From NCBI RefSeq assembly GCF_052114085.1, contig NZ_JBFREB010000001.1:1860001-1924000 (forward strand): 64,000 bases of DNA. The letters are read 5' to 3'. Origin of the DNA: Leifsonia sp052114085. GTDB taxonomy: Bacteria; Actinomycetota; Actinomycetes; Actinomycetales; Microbacteriaceae. The notes beneath the pieces are model-generated. The model was not told where the DNA came from. It did no database searches and saw only the letters and a program-made list of their open reading frames with translations. Position 1 is the first letter of the stretch. The number at the start of each line of letters is the position of its first letter. The translations under genes were made by a program, and so were the position numbers. Shown piece by piece: positions 28,992 to 40,855 of this stretch.

Positions 28992-30407
28992 CTACAGGAC
29001 GTCGCCGACCCGGTGCACGCGGATGTCGTTCGTGGTCCCGGGGATTCCGGGAGGGGAACCGGAAATGATGATCACCTTGTCGCCGTCGACGGCACGGCCG
29101 GTCGACTTGAGGGCCTCATCCACCTGCGCGACCATCTGGTCGGTGTGGGTGACACGGCCGACGACGAACGACTCGACGCCCCAGAACAGCGACATGCGAC
29201 GGCGGACCGACTCCTCCGGCGTGAAGGCCAGGATCGGGATCCGGCTGCGCAGGCGCGCCATGCGGCGGGCGGACTCGCCCGACTCGGTGAACACGCAGAG
29301 GAACTTGGCCTCGACGAAGTCGGCCACCTCGACGGCGGCCAGCGTGATCGCACCGGACTGCGTGCGCGGGCGGGTGCCGAGCGGCAGGATGCGCTCCAGA
29401 CCGTGCTCCTCAGTAGAGGTCACGATCTTCGCCATGGTCTGCACCGTGACGGTCGGGTACTCGCCGACGCTGGTCTCGCCCGAGAGCATGACCGCGTCCG
29501 CGCCGTCGAGCACCGCGTTCGCGACGTCGGAGGTCTCTGCGCGGGTCGGGACCGGGCTGGAGATCATCGACTCGAGCATCTGGGTGGCGACGATCACGGG
29601 CTTCGCCGCCCGGCGGGCCAGCTCGACCGCGCGCTTCTGCACGATCGGGACAGCCTCCAGCGGCAGCTCCACACCCAGGTCGCCACGGGCGACCATGATG
29701 GCGTCGAACGCCTCGATGATCTCCTCCAGCGCGTCGACCGCCTGCGGCTTCTCGATCTTCGCGACGACGGGCACCTTGCGGCCCTCCTCCGCCATGATCT
29801 CGTGCACGCGCTCGATGTCGGCGGCATTCCGCACGAACGACAGCGCGATCAGGTCGGCACCGAGCTTCAGACCCCAGCGGAGGTCCGCCTCGTCCTTCTC
29901 GGACAAGGCGGGCACGTTGACGGCGACGCCCGGCAGGTTGATGCCCTTGTTGTTGGACACCGGCCCCGCGACGATCACCTCGGTCGTGACGACCTGGCCA
30001 TCGACCGAGACCACGCGGACGCGGACCTTGCCGTCGTCGATCAGCAGGAAGTCGCCCGCCTTGACGTCGTTCGGGAGGCCCTTGAACGTCGTCGAGGAGA
30101 TCTCCTTGGTGCCGATGATGTCTTCGGTGGTGATCTTGAAGATGTCGCCTTCGGCGAGCTCGTAGGGACCGGCCTCGAACTTGCCGAGGCGGATCTTGGG
30201 GCCCTGGAGGTCGACGAGAACGGCGACCGGCTTCCCGGCGTCGTCGGCGGCCTTGCGCACGTTGGCGTAGACCCCCTCGTGCACCTCGTAGCTGCCGTGG
30301 CTGAGATTCATCCGCGCCACGTCAACGCCCGCGTCGATGATCGCGCGGATGTTGTCGTAGCTGGAAGTCGCCGGCCCGAGGGTCGCGACGATTTTCGCCC
30401 TTCTCAT
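28992..30407 (-). CDS. pyk: Pyruvate kinase
   Basis: A 471-residue glycolytic enzyme that converts phosphoenolpyruvate and ADP to pyruvate and ATP. It starts MRRAKIVATLGPAT; the barrel has MNLSHGSYE, VVAKIEKPQAVDALEEI, MVARGDLGVELP (Mg and phosphoenolpyruvate site) and MLSGETSVGEYP. The C-terminal effector domain carries VFTESGESARRMARLR. The length is standard for actinobacteria. The ATG at 30407 has GGAG upstream; 24 further open codons are not conserved. It lies 80 bases below gltD and ends in a strong terminator, so it is the last gene of its transcript. Confidence 0.97.
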   Translation of the reverse strand: MRRAKIVATLGPATSSYDNIRAIIDAGVDVARMNLSHGSYEVHEGVYANVRKAADDAGKPVAVLVDLQGPKIRLGKFEAGPYELAEGDIFKITTEDIIGTKEISSTTFKGLPNDVKAGDFLLIDDGKVRVRVVSVDGQVVTTEVIVAGPVSNNKGINLPGVAVNVPALSEKDEADLRWGLKLGADLIALSFVRNAADIERVHEIMAEEGRKVPVVAKIEKPQAVDALEEIIEAFDAIMVARGDLGVELPLEAVPIVQKRAVELARRAAKPVIVATQMLESMISSPVPTRAETSDVANAVLDGADAVMLSGETSVGEYPTVTVQTMAKIVTSTEEHGLERILPLGTRPRTQSGAITLAAVEVADFVEAKFLCVFTESGESARRMARLRSRIPILAFTPEESVRRRMSLFWGVESFVVGRVTHTDQMVAQVDEALKSTGRAVDGDKVIIISGSPPGIPGTTNDIRVHRVGDVL

Positions 30408-30487
30408 ACTGTCTGTTCGCTCCGTGATTCTGCGCCGTGTGCGCGTGGTTTCGTGGTGGGCGCCCGGTCGTGCGGGCATCTCCTCGT

Positions 30488-31937
<1,450 letters not shown>

Positions 31938-31945
<8 letters not shown>

Positions 31946-34900
31946 CGGTCACCTCCAAGATACGGTTCCACACAATGTCGCCGTCGGGGTCGAGACCTTC
32001 GTCCACGGCCTCTTGGCGCATCTGCTGCACTGCGGCGTAGTCCCGCGGCAGCACCTTCACGAACTTCCCGACGGTCACGTCGAAGTCCTCCAGCATGCGC
32101 TCCGCGAGGGTCGAGCCGGTCTCGACGGCGTGCTGTTCGAGCAGGTCGCGGACGATCTCGATGTCCGCACTGCCGAGGGGCAGGAGTTCCAGCTCTCCGC
32201 TGGCCAGCGACTCCCGGTTCACCCTCTCCTGCTTGAGGTCGTACACGTACGCCGTTCCGCCCGACATGCCCGCGCCGAGGTTCCGGCCCGTGCCACCGAG
32301 GATGACAGCCAGGCCGCCGGTCATGTACTCGAGCGCGTGGTCGCCCACGCCCTCGACGACCGCGGTCGCACCCGAGTTCCGGACCAGGAAGCGCTCCCCC
32401 ACGATGCCGCGGATGAACATGCTGCCCTGGGTGGCGCCGTACCCGATCACGTTGCCCGCGATCACGTTGTCCTCGGCCGGGAACACGCTGTCGCGCGGCG
32501 GCCGGACGACGATCTGTCCACCCGAGAGCCCCTTGCCGACGTAGTCGTTGGAGTCGCCCTCGAGCCGCAGCGTGATGCCGGACGGGAGAAAGGCTCCCAG
32601 CGACTGGCCGGCCGACCCGATCAGCGTGATGTCGATCGACCCGGCGGGGAGGCCGTTCTCTCCGTGACGGACGGTCACCTCGTGCCCCAGCATGGTGCCG
32701 ACGGCGCGCTCGGTGTTGCGGATCGGGAGGCTCAGCTCCAGGGGCCTGCCGCCGGCGAGCACGTCCTGCGCCGCCTCGATCAGCTGCACGTCGAAATGCT
32801 GCTCGAGCTCGTGGTCCTGCTTGCGCCCGTTACGCCGGGGCGCCTCCGGACCGAACGCCGGACCGTGCAGGATGGGCGCCAGGTCGAGCCCGGACGCCTT
32901 CCAGTGGTCGATCGCGCGGTCCACATCGAGCAGTTCGGCGTGGCCGATCGCCTCCTCGAGCGTCCGGAAGCCGAGGGCTGCGAGGTACTCGCGCACCTCC
33001 TCCGCGATGAACTCGAAGAAGTTGACGACGAACTCCGGCTTTCCGGCGAACCGCGCCCGAAGCTCCGGGTTCTGCGTCGCGACGCCGACCGGGCAGGTGT
33101 CGAGGTGGCAGACACGCATCATGACGCAGCCCGAGACCACCAGCGGAGCGGTGGCGAAGCCGAACTCCTCCGCGCCGAGCAGCGCACCGACGATGACGTC
33201 GCGGCCGGTCTTCAACTGCCCGTCGACCTGAACGACGACGCGCTCGCGCATCCCATTCAGCATCAGCGTCTGCTGCGTCTCGGCGAGGCCCAGCTCCCAC
33301 GGCGTTCCCGCATGCTTGAGCGAGTTCACCGGGGACGCTCCCGTGCCGCCGTCATGGCCGGAGACCAGGATGACGTCGGCCAGCGCTTTCGCCGTGCCCG
33401 CCGCGACCGCGCCGATGCCCGACTCGGAGACGAGCTTGACGTGGATGCGGGCGCCGGGATTGGCGCGCTTCAGGTCGAAGATCAGCTGCTTGAGGTCTTC
33501 GATCGAGTAGATGTCGTGGTGCGGCGGCGGCGAGATGAGGCCGACTCCCGCGGTGGCGTGCCGGGTGCGGGCGACCCACGGGTACACCTTGGTGGGCGGC
33601 AGCTGACCGCCCTCGCCGGGCTTCGCACCCTGGGCGAGCTTGATCTGGATGTCGTCGGCGTGCGTCAGGTACATCGACGTGACGCCGAACCGGCCGGAGG
33701 CGACCTGCTTGATCGCGCTGCGGCGCTCCGGGTCGAGCAGGCGGTCGAGGTCTTCGCCGCCCTCACCGGTGTTCGACTTGGCGCCGAGCCGGTTCATGGC
33801 GATGGCGAGGGTCTCGTGCGCCTCCTGGGAGATGGAGCCGTAGCTCATCGCACCGGTCGAGAACCGCTTGACGATGGACGAGACGGACTCGACCTCGTCG
33901 ATCGGCACCGCCGGACGCGCACCCTCCTTGAGGGCGAACATCCCGCGCAGTGTCATCAGCGACTCGGCCTGGTCGTCGACGAGCTTCGTGTACTCGCGGA
34001 AGACGTCGTACCGCCGCGTGCGCGTGGCGTGCTGCAGGCGGAACACCGTCTCGGGGTTGAACAGGTGCGGCGAGCCGTCGCGGCGCCACTGGTACTCGCC
34101 GCCGGTCGCGAGGCGCTCGTGCGCCAGGGCAGCACCCTCCGACGGGTAGGCGCTCTCGTGGCGCGCCAGGTTCTCGGCCGCGATGACGTCGATCCCGACG
34201 CCGCCGAGCTTCGTCGTGGTGCCCGTGAAGTACTGGTTCACGAACTCCTGGCTGAGGCCGACCGCCTCGAACGCCTGCGCTCCCGCGTAGGACGAGACCG
34301 TCGAGATGCCCATCTTGGACATGATCTTCAGCACGCCCTTGCCGAGCGCCTTGATGACGTTCTTGACGGCCTTCTCGGGCGTCACGCCGGTGATCATTCC
34401 GCTGCGGACGAGTTCTTCGCAGGTCTCCATCGCCAGGTACGGGTTGATCGCCGAGGCGCCGTAGCCGATGAGCAGCGCGACGTGGTGCACCTCGCGGACG
34501 TCGCCGGCCTCCACGATCAGACCGACCTTCATGCGGGTCTCGGAGCGGATGAGGTGGTGGTGCACAGCGGCCAGCATCAGCAGCGATGGGATGGGCGCGA
34601 GGTCCTTCGTGGAGTCGCGGTCGCTGAGCACGATGAACTGGGCGCCCGCGGCGATGGCCGCGTCGACCTCGTCGCACATCTCCGCGAGCCGGCGCTCTAG
34701 CGCATCGGGCCCGGCGTCGGAACGGTACAGTCCGCGAACGGTCGTGGTGAGCGTGCTGCCGATTCGCGGGTCGATGTGCTGGATTTTCGCGAGCTCGTCG
34801 TTGTCGATCACCGGGAAGTCGAGCACGACCTGCTTGGCGTGTTCGGGACCGGCGTCGAGCAGGTTCCGCTCCGGGCCCAGACCCAGCTTGAGCGAGGTGA

Positions 34901-36515
34901 CGACCTCCTCGCGGATCGAGTCGAGCGGCGGGTTGGTGACCTGCGCGAACTGCTGCGTGAAGTAGTCGAAGAGCAGGCGCGGGCGCTCGGAGAGCACCGC
35001 GACCGGCGTGTCCGATCCCATCGCACCGAGCGGCTCCGCGCCCGTGGTGGCCATCGGCTTCAGGAGGATGCGGACCTCCTCCTCGGTGTACCCGAACGTC
35101 CGCTGCCGGCGCACGATCGACGCCGGGGTGTGGACGATGTGCTCGCGCTCCGGGAGGTCCTTCAGGTTGATGCGGCCCGCATCCAGCCACTCGTCGTAGG
35201 GCGCGGCGGAGGCGAGCTCCGACTTGATCTCCTCGTCCTCGATGAGGCGGCCGGCCACCGTGTCGACGAGGAACATGCGGCCCGGGCGGAGGCGGCCCTT
35301 ACGGACGACGCGGCTCGGGTCGATGTCGAGCACGCCGATCTCCGACGCGAGCACGACGAGTCCGTCGTTCGTGACGACGTAGCGGCCCGGACGGAGCCCG
35401 TTGCGGTCGAGCGTCGCGCCGACGAGGGAACCGTCGGTGAAGACGATCGCGGCGGGGCCGTCCCACGGCTCCATGAGCATCGAGTGGTACTCGTAGAACG
35501 CGCGGCGGACCGGGTCGATCTCGGTCTGGTTCTCCCACGCCTCCGGAACCATCATCATGACGGCGTGCGGGAGGGGGCGTCCACTCAGCGAGATCAGCTC
35601 GACCACCTCGTCGAACGAGGCGGAGTCGGAGGCGCCGGGCGTCACCACGGGCAGGATCGGGCTCAGGTCGCCGAGCAGCTCGCTCTCGAGCTGCGACTGG
35701 CGTGCGCGCATCCAGTTCCGGTTGCCCTGAACGGTGTTGATCTCGCCGTTGTGCGCGATCATGCGGAATGGCTGGGCGAGCGGCCAGGACGGGAAGGTGT
35801 TCGTGGAGTAGCGGGAGTGGACGAGCGCCAGCTTCGACACGAAGCGCTCATCGGAGAGGTCGGGGTAGAACGGCTCCAGCTGGAGGGTCGTCACCATCCC
35901 CTTGTAGACGAGCGTTCGGCTCGACAGGGACGAGAAGTACAGGTCGAGCTCGCGCTCGGCCCGCTTGCGCAGGAAGAACGTCTGCCGGTCGATGGCGATC
36001 CCGGAAGCCGGCTCACCGTCGTCGTCGACCCGAGTCGACGCGACGAACAGCTGCTCGATGACCGGCATCGCCTGGCGCGCCAGGGTGCCGAGCTCATCCG
36101 GACGGACCGGGACCGGACGCCAGCCGAGGACGGTCAGCTCGTGCTCGGCCGCGATCGTCTCCAGTGCAGCCTTGATCTCGGCCCGGTCGTCTTCGCTGCT
36201 CGGCAGGAACGCGTTACCGACCGCGTACCGTCCGGCCACGGGCAGCTCGAAACCGGCGACGGCGCGCAGGAACGCGTCCGGGACCTGGGTGATGATCCCG
36301 GCACCGTCGCCCGTTCCGGCGTCGGAGCCGATCGCGCCGCGGTGCTCCAGGTGACGCAGCGCCTCGAGCGCGGCGTCGATGATGTCGTGCCCGGCGGTGC
36401 CGCGGAGCGTCGCGACCATGGCGAGGCCACAGGCGTCCTTCTCGTGGGCAGGGTCGTACAGGCCCTGCGGGCCAGGCACGGTCCCGAAGCGGGAATGGGG
36501 AGGCGTGAGCGCCAT
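31938..36515 (-). CDS. gltB: Glutamate synthase, large subunit
   Basis: A 1525-residue alpha subunit that makes two glutamates from glutamine and 2-oxoglutarate. The glutaminase domain begins after a short propeptide, with the predicted nucleophile Cys29 in HEKDACGLAM. Next come the central domain, the FMN-binding synthase domain (GEGGEDLDRL, KPGEGGQLPPTKV, VSGHDGGTGASP) and the 3Fe-4S cluster CVMMRVCHLDTCPVG near residue 1133. The C-terminal beta-helix (GSIDITLIGSAGQSLGAF, GYGATQGSMFIRG, GAGMSGGTAYVYD) is complete. Ammonium assimilation by GS-GOGAT is implied. A 170-base spacer upstream of the ATG would hold its promoter. Confidence 0.97.
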
Positions 36516-36656
36516 CTGTCGACCGTCCTCACAGTGTCGTGGATGTGGGGATGTTGGGTGCGGGGACGCCTTCGGCCCGATGCTGGGAGGGTTCCGCCGC
36601 TCGCCTGGTCCGGGTGCGGCCAGGCTCTTCGTGCGGTCAGGTGCGTGGGATCGCCT

Positions 36657-36681
36657 CGACGGTTCTTACTTCAGACCGTCG
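36657..36681 (-). terminator. Candidate terminator hairpin after lgt
   Basis: CGACGGT and ACCGTCG pair over an 11-base loop, four bases past the lgt stop. There is no T-run, so this is weak. Confidence 0.3.
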
Positions 36682-36685
36682 GGAA

Positions 36686-37687
36686 TCATCCGTTCGTGGG
36701 GCTTGTGGCCTTGGCTGAAGCGGACCCGGCAGGCACACCGTCTGCGTCGGCGGTGTCCTCATCCTCCAGGTCCGTGTCGTCAGAGTCTACCTCAGCATCC
36801 GGACGGACCCATTCACGACCCGGACGGTACGGGCTGGGCTCGAGGCCGGGGTGCCGGCGGGACTGCACAAAGAAGATCACGAGCCCGAGCACGATGGCGA
36901 CGAAGGCCGCCCAGACGTTGGTCGGAATGCCCAGGAAGGAGAACTCGCTCGGGTCGATGCGGATCGACTCCAGGTAGGAGCGGCCGATGCCGTACCAGAT
37001 CAGGTACAGGGCGAAGAGCTTGCCCCACTGCAGGCGGAACTTGCGTTCGATCAGGACGAGCAGCACCACGCCGATGACGTTCCAGATGATCTCGTACAGG
37101 AACAGCGGCTGGAACAGCGTGCCGTCAGGCAGGCCGACCGGGATGGCCTTGTTGCCGGAGTCGATCTGAAGCCCCCACGGGAGGTCGGTCGGCAGGCCGA
37201 ACAGCTCCTGGTTGAACCAGTTGCCGAGGCGGCCGACCGCCTGTGCGAAGAGGAGAGCCGGTGCGAGGGCGTCCGCAAAGGTCCAGAACCGGATCCCGGT
37301 CCACCGGCAGCCGATCCAGGCGCCGACGGCGCCACCGAGCAGCGAGCCGAAAATCGCGTTGCCGCCCTCCCAGATCGCGAAGACCTTCCACGGGTCGGCG
37401 CCCGGGTAGAAGTAGTCCCCCGGGTGGGTGAACACGTGGTAGAGCCGCGCGCCGACGATGCCGAGGACCACGACCGGAATCAGGATGTCGAGCACCACGC
37501 CGGGCTCGGCGCCGCGCTTCGTCAGGCGCCGCGACGTCCAGATGGCGGCGATGACGATCCCGATGAGGATCATGATCGCGTACGTCTGGATGCGCCAGTG
37601 CAACCCGAAGATGTCGATCGGGATCTGCTGCCACTCCGGCCCGGGGCTGGGAATGCTGGCGTACCAGCTGCTCATGGTCAGGGTCAC
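36686..37687 (-). CDS. lgt: Prolipoprotein diacylglyceryl transferase
   Basis: A 333-residue membrane enzyme that moves a diacylglyceryl group from phosphatidylglycerol to the lipobox cysteine of prelipoproteins. Seven transmembrane segments are visible. The signature GRLGNWFNQELFG (about 155-167) contains the essential arginine region, and HVFTHPGDYF is also conserved. The C-terminal 45 residues are acidic and hydrophilic (DAEVDSDDTDLEDEDTADAD, part), a cytoplasmic tail found in actinobacteria. The GTG at 37687 follows AGAGAG; an ATG four codons later is possible. It is linked to trpA as in other actinobacteria, with its own TAAACT -10 candidate at 37745-37750. Confidence 0.96.
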   Translation of the reverse strand: MTLTMSSWYASIPSPGPEWQQIPIDIFGLHWRIQTYAIMILIGIVIAAIWTSRRLTKRGAEPGVVLDILIPVVVLGIVGARLYHVFTHPGDYFYPGADPWKVFAIWEGGNAIFGSLLGGAVGAWIGCRWTGIRFWTFADALAPALLFAQAVGRLGNWFNQELFGLPTDLPWGLQIDSGNKAIPVGLPDGTLFQPLFLYEIIWNVIGVVLLVLIERKFRLQWGKLFALYLIWYGIGRSYLESIRIDPSEFSFLGIPTNVWAAFVAIVLGLVIFFVQSRRHPGLEPSPYRPGREWVRPDAEVDSDDTDLEDEDTADADGVPAGSASAKATSPTNG

Positions 37688-37758
37688 CCGAGGACTCTCT
37701 TTCGATCAGGTTGGGGATGCACACGACTCGTCGCGCGCCACATCAGTTTAGGACGCCG

Positions 37759-38559
37759 TCAGGGGCGGATCGTGCCGCGAGCCAGGGAAGCGGCGACGCG
37801 ACCGGCTTCGGCGACGCCGCCGTCGCCCAGCGCCTTGACGAGGGCGGAGCCGACGATGGCGCCGTCCGCGTACTCCAGCACCTCGGCCACCTGGGCCGCC
37901 GAGGAGATTCCGAGCCCGACGCAGGCGCTCGTGGCGCCCGCCTCGCGCAGCCGGCCGACGAGCGTGCGCGCCGCCGCATCCACATCCGTCCGGGCGCCGG
38001 TGATGCCCATGGTCGACACCGCGTAGACGAAGCCGCGGCTCGCGTCGACGGCCTGCTTGAGCCGTGCGTCTGTCGAGCTCGGGGCGGCGAGGAACACGCG
38101 GTCAAGTCCGGCACGGTCGGAGGCGGCGAGCCAGTCGGCGCCCTCGTCCGGGATGAGGTCGGGCGTGATCAGGCCGGCTCCCCCGGCCTCCACCAGGTCG
38201 TCGGCGAATCGGTCGACCCCGTACTGCAGCACCGGGTTCCAGTACGTCATCACCAGCACCGGGATGTCGACCCGCGCCGTGATCTCGCGGACCGCCGTGA
38301 AGCCGTCGCGCAGGCGGAAGCCGGCGCTCAGCGCCTGCTGCGTCGCCGCCTGGATGACCGTGCCATCCATCACCGGGTCGGAGTACGGGAGGCCGAGCTC
38401 GATGACGTCGACACCGTTCTCGGCCAGCGCGACCGCTGCGTCCACACTGGTGCGGAGGTCGGGGAAACCGGCGGGCAGGTACCCGATCAGTGCGCCCGCG
38501 GACTCCGCGTTGCGGCGGGCGATCGTGTCCGCGACCCGGCTCTCCACGACCGCGCTCAC
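37759..38559 (-). CDS. trpA: Tryptophan synthase alpha subunit
   Basis: The 266-residue alpha subunit cleaves indole-3-glycerol phosphate to indole and glyceraldehyde-3-P and channels indole to TrpB. Catalytic residues fall in VIELGLPYSDPVMDG (the Glu, then the Asp). Other family motifs are GALIGYLPAGFPD, VMTYWNPVLQYG, LITPDLIPDE and GFVYAVSTMGITGAR. The GTG start overlaps the trpB stop by four bases. It is the last trp gene; lgt follows after 71 bases. Confidence 0.97.
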   Translation of the reverse strand: MSAVVESRVADTIARRNAESAGALIGYLPAGFPDLRTSVDAAVALAENGVDVIELGLPYSDPVMDGTVIQAATQQALSAGFRLRDGFTAVREITARVDIPVLVMTYWNPVLQYGVDRFADDLVEAGGAGLITPDLIPDEGADWLAASDRAGLDRVFLAAPSSTDARLKQAVDASRGFVYAVSTMGITGARTDVDAAARTLVGRLREAGATSACVGLGISSAAQVAEVLEYADGAIVGSALVKALGDGGVAEAGRVAASLARGTIRP

Positions 38560-39767
38560 GACTGCACCGCGTCCGGGTCGAGGAGCTCGAAGTAGCGGCC
38601 CGCCGTCTCCATGTCTTTGTCGCCACGACCGCTGAGATTCACCAGGATGGTGCTCTCAGGCCCGAGCTGCCGGCCGAGCACCAGGGCGCCGGCCAGGGCG
38701 TGCGACGACTCGATGGCCGGGATGATGCCCTCGGTGCGGCTGAGGAGGCGCAGCGCCTCCATGGCATCGGCGTCGGAGACCGGCAGGTACTCGGCGCGGC
38801 CGATCTTCGCCAGCCAGGCGTGCTCCGGGCCCACGCCCGGGTAGTCGAGGCCGGCCGAGATGGAGTGCGACTCGATGGTCTGGCCGTCCTCATCCTGCAG
38901 CAGCATGGACCGGGCGCCGTGCAGCACGCCGGGGCGGCCCTTCGTGATCGTTGCCGCGTGCCGCGGGGTGTCCGCGCCTTCGCCGCCGGCCTCGTACCCG
39001 ACCAAGCGCACGTCTTCGTCGTCGAGGAACGCGTGGAAGATGCCCATGGCGTTCGAACCGCCGCCGACGCACGCGACGACCGCGTCCGGGAGGCGACCGG
39101 TCAGCGCGAGCACCTGCTCGCGCGCCTCCTCGCCGATGATCTTCTGCAGGTCGCGGACCATTGCGGGGAAAGGATGCGGCCCGGCGACGGTCCCGAAGAT
39201 GTAGTTGGTGTGCTCGACGTTGGTGACCCAGTCGCGCATCGCGTCATTGATCGCGTCCTTCAGCGTGCGCGAGCCGGTCTTGACCGCGACCACCTCGGCG
39301 CCCAGGAGACGCATCCGCGCCACATTCAGCGCCTGGCGCTCGGTGTCGACCTCGCCCATGTAGATGGTGCACTCAAGGCCGAAGAGCGCGGCGGCGGTCG
39401 CCGTGGCGACGCCGTGCTGGCCCGCTCCGGTCTCGGCGATGACGCGCGTCTTGCCGATGCGCTTGGTGAGGATGGCCTGGCCGAGCACGTTGTTGATCTT
39501 GTGGGAGCCGGTGTGGTTCAGGTCTTCGCGCTTCAGGATGATGCGCGCACCGCCCGCGTGCTCGGCGAAGCGCGGCACCTCCGTGATGATCGACGGACGG
39601 CCGGTGTAACTGCGGTGCAGCTCATCCAACTCGGCATGGAACGCGGGGTCGGCCTTCGCCTCCTCCCACGCCGCCGACAGCTCGTCGAGCGCTGCGACCA
39701 GCGACTCGGGGACGAAGCGCCCGCCGAAGTCGCCGAAGTACGGACCCTGCTCAGTGCGGAGGGACAT
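38556..39767 (-). CDS. trpB: Tryptophan synthase beta subunit
   Basis: The 403-residue pyridoxal-phosphate subunit joins indole and serine to make tryptophan. The PLP lysine is in HTGSHKINNVLGQA, the substrate loop is ETGAGQHGVATAT, and the phosphate-binding glycine loop is CVGGGSNAMG. GDKDME near the C-terminus is also typical. It is the TrpB1 type that works with TrpA. Its ATG overlaps the trpC stop by one base (TGATG). Confidence 0.98.
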   Translation of the reverse strand: MSLRTEQGPYFGDFGGRFVPESLVAALDELSAAWEEAKADPAFHAELDELHRSYTGRPSIITEVPRFAEHAGGARIILKREDLNHTGSHKINNVLGQAILTKRIGKTRVIAETGAGQHGVATATAAALFGLECTIYMGEVDTERQALNVARMRLLGAEVVAVKTGSRTLKDAINDAMRDWVTNVEHTNYIFGTVAGPHPFPAMVRDLQKIIGEEAREQVLALTGRLPDAVVACVGGGSNAMGIFHAFLDDEDVRLVGYEAGGEGADTPRHAATITKGRPGVLHGARSMLLQDEDGQTIESHSISAGLDYPGVGPEHAWLAKIGRAEYLPVSDADAMEALRLLSRTEGIIPAIESSHALAGALVLGRQLGPESTILVNLSGRGDKDMETAGRYFELLDPDAVQS

Positions 39768-40537
39768 CAGACTCCCAGGAACTCTCCGAGCGTCGCGACG
39801 GGGTCGCTCGTGACGAGCGCCTCGCCGACGAGCACCACATCGGCGCCCGCCGCCCGGTAGTGCGCAACGTCGTCTGCCGTCTTCACGGCGGACTCGGCTA
39901 CGCGGATGACGCCGGACGGGATGCGGACGGCCAGACGGCCGAACAGATCCTGATCCAGCTCGAACGTTGTGAGGTCGCGGGCGTTCACGCCCACGAGCCC
40001 CGCGCCGGTGTCGAGCGCGCGGCTCAGCTCGTCCGCCGAGTGCGCCTCCACCAGCGAGGTCATGCCGAGCTGAGTGATCAGCTCGTGCAGTTCGACCAGA
40101 CGCTGCTGGTCGAGCGCCGCGACGATCAGCAGTACCAGGTCGGCGCCCGCGGCGCGGGCCTCGAACACCTGGTACGGATCGGTGACGAACTCTTTGCGCA
40201 GGACCGGGATCGACACGGCGTCGCGGACGGCCTCGAGGTCGGCGAGCGAACCGTGGAACCGCCGCTCCTCGGTCAGCACGCTGATCGCGCTGGCCCCGCC
40301 GGTCTCGTACGAGACGGCGAGTGCGGCCGGATCCGGGATGGCGGCGAGCGACCCGCGCGACGGGCTCGCGCGCTTCACCTCGGCGATGATCTTGACGCGG
40401 TCCGCCGGGGCGAGAGCCGCCAGGGCGTCGAGCGCGGCAGGACGGGCGAGAGCCTCCGCCTCCACCTGGGCGAGCGGACGCTCGGTGCGCCGCCGGTCAG
40501 CGTCTTCGAGCGCGCCGGCGACGAGGTCGGCGAGCAC
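39767..40537 (-). CDS. trpC: Indole-3-glycerol phosphate synthase
   Basis: A 256-residue single-domain (beta/alpha)8 enzyme that closes the indole ring of carboxyphenylaminodeoxyribulose phosphate. Motifs are IIAEVKRASPSRG (catalytic Lys), ISVLTEERRFHGS, PVLRKEFVTDPYQ (second Lys) and LVGVNARDLTTFE. TrpF is not fused here, and no trpF is in the window; in actinobacteria the HisA/PriA isomerase does that step. Start is GTG at 40537, three bases after the stop of the HGxxPAAW gene. Confidence 0.97.
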   Translation of the reverse strand: MLADLVAGALEDADRRRTERPLAQVEAEALARPAALDALAALAPADRVKIIAEVKRASPSRGSLAAIPDPAALAVSYETGGASAISVLTEERRFHGSLADLEAVRDAVSIPVLRKEFVTDPYQVFEARAAGADLVLLIVAALDQQRLVELHELITQLGMTSLVEAHSADELSRALDTGAGLVGVNARDLTTFELDQDLFGRLAVRIPSGVIRVAESAVKTADDVAHYRAAGADVVLVGEALVTSDPVATLGEFLGV

Positions 40538-40540
40538 GGA

Positions 40541-40786
40541 TCAGTGGCCCTTCGGGGTGTACTTCGTGCCGCCCACTCCGTAGCCGATGCGCTTCATGAT
40601 CCCGCCGACGATCAGGCCGATGATCGCGAGTCCCGCTGCCGCCCAGACGATGATCGGGGCGTCGTAGAAGAACGCGACCGCGCCGATGGTGAACGCGACC
40701 AGCATGATGATCACGGCGGTCCAGGCCGCCGGCGAGTGACCGTGGCCGGGCTCCGTCGAACCGTGCTCGACTGACTCGCTGCTCAT
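40541..40786 (-). CDS. HGxxPAAW-motif small membrane protein of the trp operon
   Basis: An 81-residue protein with two transmembrane helices (about 22-41 and 47-65) and the N-terminal signature HGHSPAAW. It matches a family found between trpE and trpC in actinobacteria (annotated DUF6704 or HGxxPAAW protein); the function is unknown. The ATG has AGGAG seven bases upstream. Tight spacing to trpC suggests co-translation. A role in tryptophan or aromatic transport has been suggested only by location. Confidence 0.8.
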   Translation of the reverse strand: MSSESVEHGSTEPGHGHSPAAWTAVIIMLVAFTIGAVAFFYDAPIIVWAAAGLAIIGLIVGGIMKRIGYGVGGTKYTPKGH

Positions 40787-40804
40787 GGGACTCCTGCACG
40801 TCGG

Positions 40805-40826
40805 GTGCGCGCCGGGCGGCGCGCAC
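40805..40826. repeat. GC-rich hairpin GTGCGCGCC-GGGC-GGCGCGCAC in the trp operon
   Basis: A perfect 9-bp stem with a four-base loop, 30 bases past the stop of the trp membrane protein gene. No T-run follows. It could be a pausing or partial termination signal within the operon. Confidence 0.45.
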
Positions 40827-40855
40827 GGGGGATGGAACGGGACCAGTCTAGTGGC

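Noticed and set aside
32013..34700. A long plus-strand open frame opposite gltB (895 codons), and similar ones opposite rsmB/fmt (45151-47658) and carB (56500-58944)
   Set aside because: They are mirror frames of strongly conserved genes and show no recognisable protein.
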